Source: Sinonovacula constricta (Eukaryota; Mollusca; Bivalvia; Cardiida; Solecurtidae). From it: DNA of 64,000 bases. Below the pieces are notes generated by a model that worked only from the letters and a program-made list of their open reading frames with translations, was not told the DNA's origin and did no database searches. Below, piece after piece: positions 58,208 to 64,000 of this stretch. Position 1 is the first letter of the stretch, and each line of letters starts with the position of its first letter. The translations under genes and the position numbers were made by a program. The DNA lies in contig CM017563.1 in NCBI GenBank assembly GCA_007844125.1, forward strand, positions 18,416,847 to 18,480,846, given 5' to 3'.

Positions 58208-58398
58208 CATCCAAGGCCTTCTTTTCAATGCCAGGGAAAGGGGCCCATGCCCTATAATTTTAGCATGATTTCTTCCTTAAAGGGGATGAAAAAAACTGAT
58301 GTAAAGTTTTTTTTTGTTTTTTTTAACACTGCATGATTTTAAAGAAACTTTCTTAGGGGAAGGTAGCCATAAATGGCTCCTACTAAAAAGGTAAAAAA
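58208..58398 (+). repeat. R190 dispersed repeat, copy 2
   Basis: Collinear with 8684-8890, differing by a T-rich instead of a G-rich expansion. Confidence 0.75.
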
Positions 58399-58649
58399 AA
58401 CTATGACTCTTAACCTATTAAAATCAGACTGAAAATTACCCATATATCTGAATGTCAATTTTTTTCTTGTAATAATCCTCAAATTTGTAGATTTGCAGTA
58501 AAACTTATATCCTGATCATTTATGATGTTTAATCTGTATACAGAAAATAATTGAATCATCATTCATCTATGAAAATGATTAAGTCATTAAAATATTTAAT
58601 AAGAGCAATTTAGGTTGGTACGAACTACGAGTAGTACCACATCATTTAC

Positions 58650-58960
58650 TGACAGGACCTGCTAGCACAATCGGTTGAGAGCTCCTGGTACAGGAGGCCT
58701 CGGGTTCAATCCTGGGCCGCGACAAACCAACATCTTTAAAAATGGTAAAGCTCCCTTGCTAACGCTCAAGCAAATATGACGGTAGTTCCAACACTGGTTG
58801 GCCTGGTGTTAGGATAATGTGACTGGGTGTGGTATCATGTTAGGTGTTCATGGCATGCTATACACAGTGAAGGCAATGCTTTATCTGCCTCGTGTGAAAA
58901 CTATCTCCAGATAACTGAAATACTGCTGGTGGAACCATACACCTAATAAATAAACAACAA
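58650..58960 (+). mobile_element. SINE-1 copy
   Basis: GGACCTGCTAGCACAATCGG head (about 5 bp shorter between boxes), full body, AATAAATAAACAAC tail. Confidence 0.88.
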
Positions 58961-60351
58961 AACAAAAAAACTTTGACATTTACCTATCTCTTCATTAGTA
59001 ACATTTCATTTTCACTCGTTGAATAAGCAGAAAGTCTAAAATCTGTTTTGTATACAGCAAAAGTGTTTACTCGGCAAATTCCTGCTTCATCATTAGTGTT
59101 CTTTAAAAAAAAAAAGTAAAAAAAAATGAAATCTGCATCCAAAAGTTTCTTTCAGCTAAAAGTAAATATCATAATTTTATGTGTAAAAAATACTTGTTTG
59201 TTTGATATTTTGCATGAAACCTATTACATTACAGTCTAGACTGGCACTTTAAATAACAATATGCTGCAGCATGCACATAGAATATTTATTAAAAGAAATA
59301 TTTTAGATATTTTAGAGAATATTTCAGGGTTTCCTCCATATTATTCTTTCTGAAGGCAGTCCTAGTGGTATACATTTTACTCAGAATAATGGATTTTAGT
59401 TAGTCTGGCTTTTATGTCCTACCCTCCATCATAGGGTTTCATGATTGTAGCACAAGCACTTAGGTCCTTCTACATGTGCATAGGTACGTCTTTCCAATTA
59501 AACCTTCTTACAGACACACGTTTAAAACTTAGTTGCTCGTTTAATGTACAAATGCAACAATTAGGATGAAATTTTACTACATTGTATTGACACAGACCAT
59601 ATTCAGTCTAAGTATATTCAATTACATATACAAACTATTTACGACTGTATCCGATGTTAAGCTTGTTTGCTTCCTGAACGAGATTGGTATTCTTAATAAA
59701 TTATTTAACTGTTTATTACGCTCACATTATACACTTAAACTGTTTAAAATGTTAACCTGTTTTCACTTATAATTCACATTTTAACCTAATAGATTTTTAT
59801 TCTAGTCACATATTTAAGGTTTAATCTGATTATAAACTATGTCATTAAACTTCAATGTATTCGATGCTGTATGACCTATCAAGTGTTGGTGTGACATAAA
59901 ACCCAAAATACAAAATACATATTTGCGCATTCAAAAACATAAAATAAATAAATAAAATAAAAACATTCCTTAAGGAGCTCCATTCTCCAGAGCGGAGGCC
60001 AAAAAAGGCATTGATAATGGTGCAGAAGACAAAAATGATTCAAAATCGATGATAGCCTTTTTAGTAGTACTTGTGCAATGTTGAATTTTGGAGTTAAATA
60101 ATGTGCATCGTCACTTGTACCTGAAAGCTGGCCAAACAATTTCCCAGGAACTTCGACAAGGCATGGCTGGTGATGGTTAGGGGGAGAGTTTAGCCTGTAT
60201 AAACAAAGATAAACAGATGGAACACAAAGTGGCGGCCATGTTACACAAAACACATGCTGCCACATGTTTCAAGGGAATCCTACTAGTCCATTTCCTTCCC
60301 ACTGTTATTGTTAACTGTCCTAGCATGTTTTGTAGACTCTCAAAGGTGGTT
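58961..60351. other. Nothing recognised
   Basis: A 128-codon minus frame (59879-60265) has no recognisable domain and is treated as chance. Confidence 0.35.
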
Positions 60352-60615
60352 AGTTAGTTTATTGGGTTTATCGTCCCACCAACAGTAGTTCAGTAATCTG
60401 GAGATGGTGTCCACTTGAAGCAGATTTAGTGCTGAAGCAGATATAGTGCTGTCTTTACCTCATGCAGTCACCTTATCCTGTCACTGGGCCAACCAGTCAT
60501 GGAACTACCCTTATATTTAGCAATGGAGCTATACCACTACCCTTTTTAACGACTTTGATATGTTGTGGCCCGGGATCGAACCTGGGGCCTTCCGTACCTA
60601 GTGCGGGCGCCCTAC
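60352..60615 (-). mobile_element. SINE-1 copy, reverse, rearranged
   Basis: TTTATTGGGTTTATCGTCCC tail, a small duplication (GAAGCAGAT..TAGTGCTG twice), a deletion in the body and a broken head. Confidence 0.85.
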
Positions 60616-61005
60616 TTGAAAACAAAATCCAGAGAAATTTGGTTTATTAATATCTTTTATCTATGTTCAATTAATGGATAAAACACAAACCTTTTTTTGC
60701 AAACATTATTTCTTCTTTGAGTCATGTCGATAGTGTTTAAATTTAGAAAGCGATGTGAACACTTTCTTTTGAGTTCATGTTATTCTCTTTTGGTAATTTG
60801 CTCTGACATCGATGTGTATTTTTGGCAGATCTCCTGATCTCGCTTATTTATTGATTAGAAAAGAATATTTTATTTCTTGATTTCTATTGTCTAACAATTG
60901 AGGAAGTGTTCAAAATCATCTTAACTGAAACTAAACTATTAGCTTATGCAGAAATTATGGCTAAATTTCCCCCAAAACAGTGGAAAATATTGTTACATTC
61001 ATTAT
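60616..61005. other. Nothing recognised
   Basis: Single-copy, AT-rich sequence. Confidence 0.35.
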
Positions 61006-62035
61006 TATACCCCCACCACAAAATGTCCGTCCGTCGGTCCGTCTGTCTGTCTGCATTATCGTGTCCGCTCTATAAATCTTATACCAATTGAAGGGTTTTC
61101 TTCAAACTTGGCTGAAATGTTCACCTCAACAAGGGGATGTGCAGAACCCATGTTGCCCATGTGTCAGCTCAAGGTCAAGGTCACAATTGAAGGTCAAATA
61201 TCAAACAATCAAATATTAGACATTATGTCGTGTCCGCTCAGTAAGTCCTACACTAATTGAAAGATTTTCTTAAATCTTGGCTCAAATGTTCACCTCAACA
61301 AGGGGATGTGCAGAACCCATCTTACTCTTTTGCCGGCTTAAGGTCAAGGTCACACTTGAAGGTCAAAAATTTACTTAGAAAATATTCTTAAATTTTAACA
61401 TGTATTTGAATATTTCTGAAACTAGAAAAATTATTTGCTTGAAACTTAAAATATATATGAAGTGTCACAATTAGGATAGGCAGGTCAAGTTTCCTAACTC
61501 TGTATTGCATTTTGACAAAGTTATGCTTTTAAGTCTTCAAATTTACATACAATCAAGTATTAGACAATATTTCGTGTCCGCTCTGAATTTTCTTCAAACT
61601 TTACTCAAATGTTCAACTCAACAAGGCTATGTGCAGAACCCAAGTTACCTTTGTGCCGGCTTAAGGTCAAGGTCACACTTGAAGGTCAAAATTGACTTAG
61701 AAAATGTTTTTAAATTTTAACATGTACTTGAATATTTCTGAAATTAGCACAGGCATTTGCTTGAAACTTGAAACTTAAAAGATATATGACGTATCACAAG
61801 TAAGATATGCAGGTCAAGTTTCATAATTCTGTATTGCATTTTGACAAAGTTATGCCCGTTTTAAAGTCTTTTAATTTACTTACAATCAATACTAGACAAT
61901 ATGTCAGGTCCGCTCTATAAATTCTATACTAATGGAAGGATTTTCTTCAAACTTGACTCAAATGTTCACCCCATCTGGGCAATGTGCAGAACCCATCTTA
62001 CCCTTGTACCAGCTTTATCAAGGACATTGGTTGGG
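61006..62035 (+). repeat. GTCCGCTCT repeat, tandem, unit about 335 bp
   Basis: Starts TTATACCCCCACCACAAAAT then GTCCGTCCGTC, a start resembling an abundant mollusc repeat. Blocks TCGTGTCCGCTCTATAAAT, TGTTCACCTCAACAAGGGG, TGTGCAGAACCCAT and AAGGTCAAGGTCACACTTG recur from about 61051, 61226, 61574 and 61908; the last three units are about 335-350 bp apart. Confidence 0.88.
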
Positions 62036-62065
62036 GTTTGAATCGCATTCAGCGATAGTCGACAT

Positions 62066-62297
62066 TGTCTTATTACAATTATTGCTGTGGGATGTTCATT
62101 AAATTGACTTATTAAAACCCAATACTGGGGGTGCTCAATGAAAGTACATGTATCTTATTAAACCCAGTATTTTGGGTGTTCTATGAAATTTTCTTTTTAA
62201 ACCTTGTACTGTGGTTTGTTTATTGACTTGGGCTGGGGGGGGGGGGGGGTGTTGGTATCTTATTAAACCCAATACAGTGGGTTGCTCATTTATTTTA
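62066..62297 (+). repeat. Degenerate tandem repeat, unit about 45 bp
   Basis: CTTATTAAACCCAATACTGG and GGGTGCTCAATGAAA recur about five times, with a G14 run near 62237-62249. Confidence 0.75.
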
Positions 62298-63099
62298 TTT
62301 TTTTGAGATTCAAATAGTTTTAGGGTTTAGAAGAGAAGTAAAAAAAAATGCATACAAAATCCTCCTCTTATCTCTGATGCTCTGCATACATCATTCTTCC
62401 ATTCATTTTATACCCTTAACATGCTACAGTCCCCACTAGATGATACACAATCTTAGATTTTGGCTAATAAAGTACATGGAGTTGCAACACCTGAGACTTC
62501 ACAGCAAATAGTGCAGATCCTGATCAGAGTGATCAGCAGGAGCTGATTTGGATTTACACAAATTGTCTAAGTCAGATTAATTCATGCTTAGCAGGGCAAG
62601 AGTTAAGTAGCAAGGGCATGCATCACGTTGTTGTTTTTTTTGCTGAAAAAGAAAGGATTTGTTTAATTGTTGTGGGTCGCAAACACTGCCCAACATGCTT
62701 GATTCATCAGTGTTACCAGGAAACTTTGTGGCGTGCAAGAATCATGAATGCATTCTCCTAGCTACTGGATCAAGTTACAGGATAAAGATGTCATGTTTCT
62801 GTCTCTCTACCCCCACAATCTTAGTCATACCCTGGTTTTCATGTCATAGTGTATTATTGTGGTTTGAACTTTTCCTCATTCATTGCTTTTTTTCTTTTTT
62901 GTTATTTCAAGGCTATTTGCAGGAGTTTGGTTTGGTTTTAAATATTCATGTACTATACGTTATGCAATGGCTGTCTTTTATTAAAAACTAAAGGAAATAA
63001 CAATGAAAAATGTGTAGAACCAATGGCATCTACAGATGTAAAAAAATCTTCATTTTTTTTTTTTGAATACTTTGCAGCGACCAGTTATGAATATAATAG
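62298..63099. other. Nothing recognised; one foldback relative
   Basis: 62503-62570 (GCAAATAGTGCAGATCC) is related to the 52 kb foldback family. The 110-codon frame at 62659-62991 has no recognised domain. Confidence 0.45.
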
Positions 63100-63287
63100 C
63101 AACATCCAGCTTTTTGGTGGAGGAAGACCCCAGATTAATGTCTGGGTAGAACCACCGGCCCACTGCAAGGCAGCTGGAAGACCTTCCCACATTAAGTCCT
63201 TGGGGGGACTCGAACCCATGCGGTGAGAGGCTAAACAGTCATAGGAGTTACAAATCGGCAACTCTACCACTATGCCATGGGCGCCCC
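63100..63287 (-). mobile_element. SINE-C copy, reference, with full head
   Basis: On the minus strand it begins GGGGCGCCCATGGCATAGTG, has a long variable arm and GGGTTCGAGTCCC, then the GTGGGAAGGTCTTCCAGCTG body. The head looks like a class II tRNA. Confidence 0.88.
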
Positions 63288-63344
63288 TCAATAAATCTTT
63301 AAAAATATTTCTGCTATAGACCCGTTACTTACAGTAAGCTTTTA

Positions 63345-63645
63345 TTGGTATCCAACAGTTTGGACCATTTTTTTTTTCTCTTATGCAACAAATTAAGTTA
63401 CTGGTACCCAAACAGATCTCACAAAATGCTGTTTACTGATGTCCTTCATCTATGTGAAAGGGGAAGCATCACTTACCAATCGTCACTACAAACATGTATT
63501 TCCTATCTGAGCCATGCTGCACAGTAAGCTATTTTTAGACTTCGAAAAAACAACATGTGACTGCCTACTTTTTTTTATCCAGTTATAACATTATCCAGGT
63601 AATATGCTCTGACATCATTGTCTATTTATAGCAGAAATCTCCGGA
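63345..63645 (-). mobile_element. MITE-T copy, reverse, truncated
   Basis: TTGGTATCCAACAGTTTGGA then the complement of the right half of the 25.0 kb copy (CAAAATGCTGTTTACTGATG). Confidence 0.85.
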
Positions 63646-63743
63646 TGAGAGAGATCACTTTATACTCGTGTTAATTGGTAAAATGTGTGAAATGGGTGTG
63701 GCTTTATAGGGAAGGAAAACGTAAGATTTGTAGAGGGAGTTAA

Positions 63744-64000
63744 AGGTGGTATCCAACAGTTTGGTCCGAAATATTTTTCTAAAATAACCAAAATAAATCA
63801 CTAGTACCTGAAAAGGTCTTGCAAAATGCTGTTCATTGATGCCAAACATCTTTATGAACCATTAAATCCCCACTCTTCATTGCATACAGGTGTTTCCTAT
63901 CTGAGCCGCGCTGCAGAGATAGCTATTTTTAAAAGTTAGAAAACCATGTGACCCCCTTCTTTTATAAAGTCATCCAGGTATAATCCGATCTGATGTCGAT
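63744..64000 (-). mobile_element. MITE-T copy, reverse, cut by window end
   Basis: TTAA (63740-63743) then AGGTGGTATCCAACAGTTTG and CAAAATGCTGTTCATTGATG. The element runs past base 64000. Confidence 0.88.

Noticed and set aside
59879..60265. 128-codon minus-strand frame
   Set aside because: No domain or codon signal, and no splice or homology support.

Overview
This is a AT-rich, repeat-dense piece of animal nuclear genome. Widely spaced GT-AG exons, several tRNA-headed SINE families, many small inverted-repeat DNA transposons and numerous tandem arrays point to an invertebrate, most likely a bivalve mollusc. The mollusc assignment is inference, based on the general look of the SINEs and of the 61 kb repeat; I could not compare them with any database.

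Protein-coding content is small. On the minus strand, three exons (10558-10591, 6252-6379, 3081-3200) join in frame into the first 94 or so codons of a UBAC2 orthologue, an ER membrane, rhomboid-like protein with a UBA domain. The rest of that gene should lie to the left of base 1. On the plus strand, a GC-richer promoter-like stretch (about 26.2-26.7 kb) is followed by a first coding exon (ATG at 27572, donor at 27631) and a phase-compatible exon at 53848-53940, which would make one unrecognised gene with an intron of about 26 kb. The two genes diverge from each other, about 16 kb apart.

Layout. 1-10.6 kb is the UBAC2 gene, with SINEs, two intronic minisatellites and a 1.4 kb Mutator-like element in intron 1. 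10.6-17 kb holds a tandem array of about 190 bp units with a nested MITE, hairpins, a local duplication and a degenerate tandem array. 17-26 kb is mostly noncoding, with three copies of a TA-flanked MITE and one TTAA-flanked MITE. 26-28 kb is the start of the plus-strand gene. 28-54 kb is its putative intron, crowded with SINEs, MITEs and minisatellites (a 36 bp unit array of 1.9 kb and a 90 bp foldback-derived array). 54-64 kb has more SINEs, a 26 bp minisatellite and a tandem repeat with GTCCGCTCT motifs.

The most notable observation is the 42 bp minisatellite directly against UBAC2 exon 3: every unit carries a copy of that exon's own 3' splice site, giving about 29 decoy acceptors in a row. 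Repeat family names used here (SINE-1, SINE-2, SINE-C, SINE-3, MITE-1, MITE-M, MITE-H, MITE-T, R190, R210) are local labels for this window, not database names.
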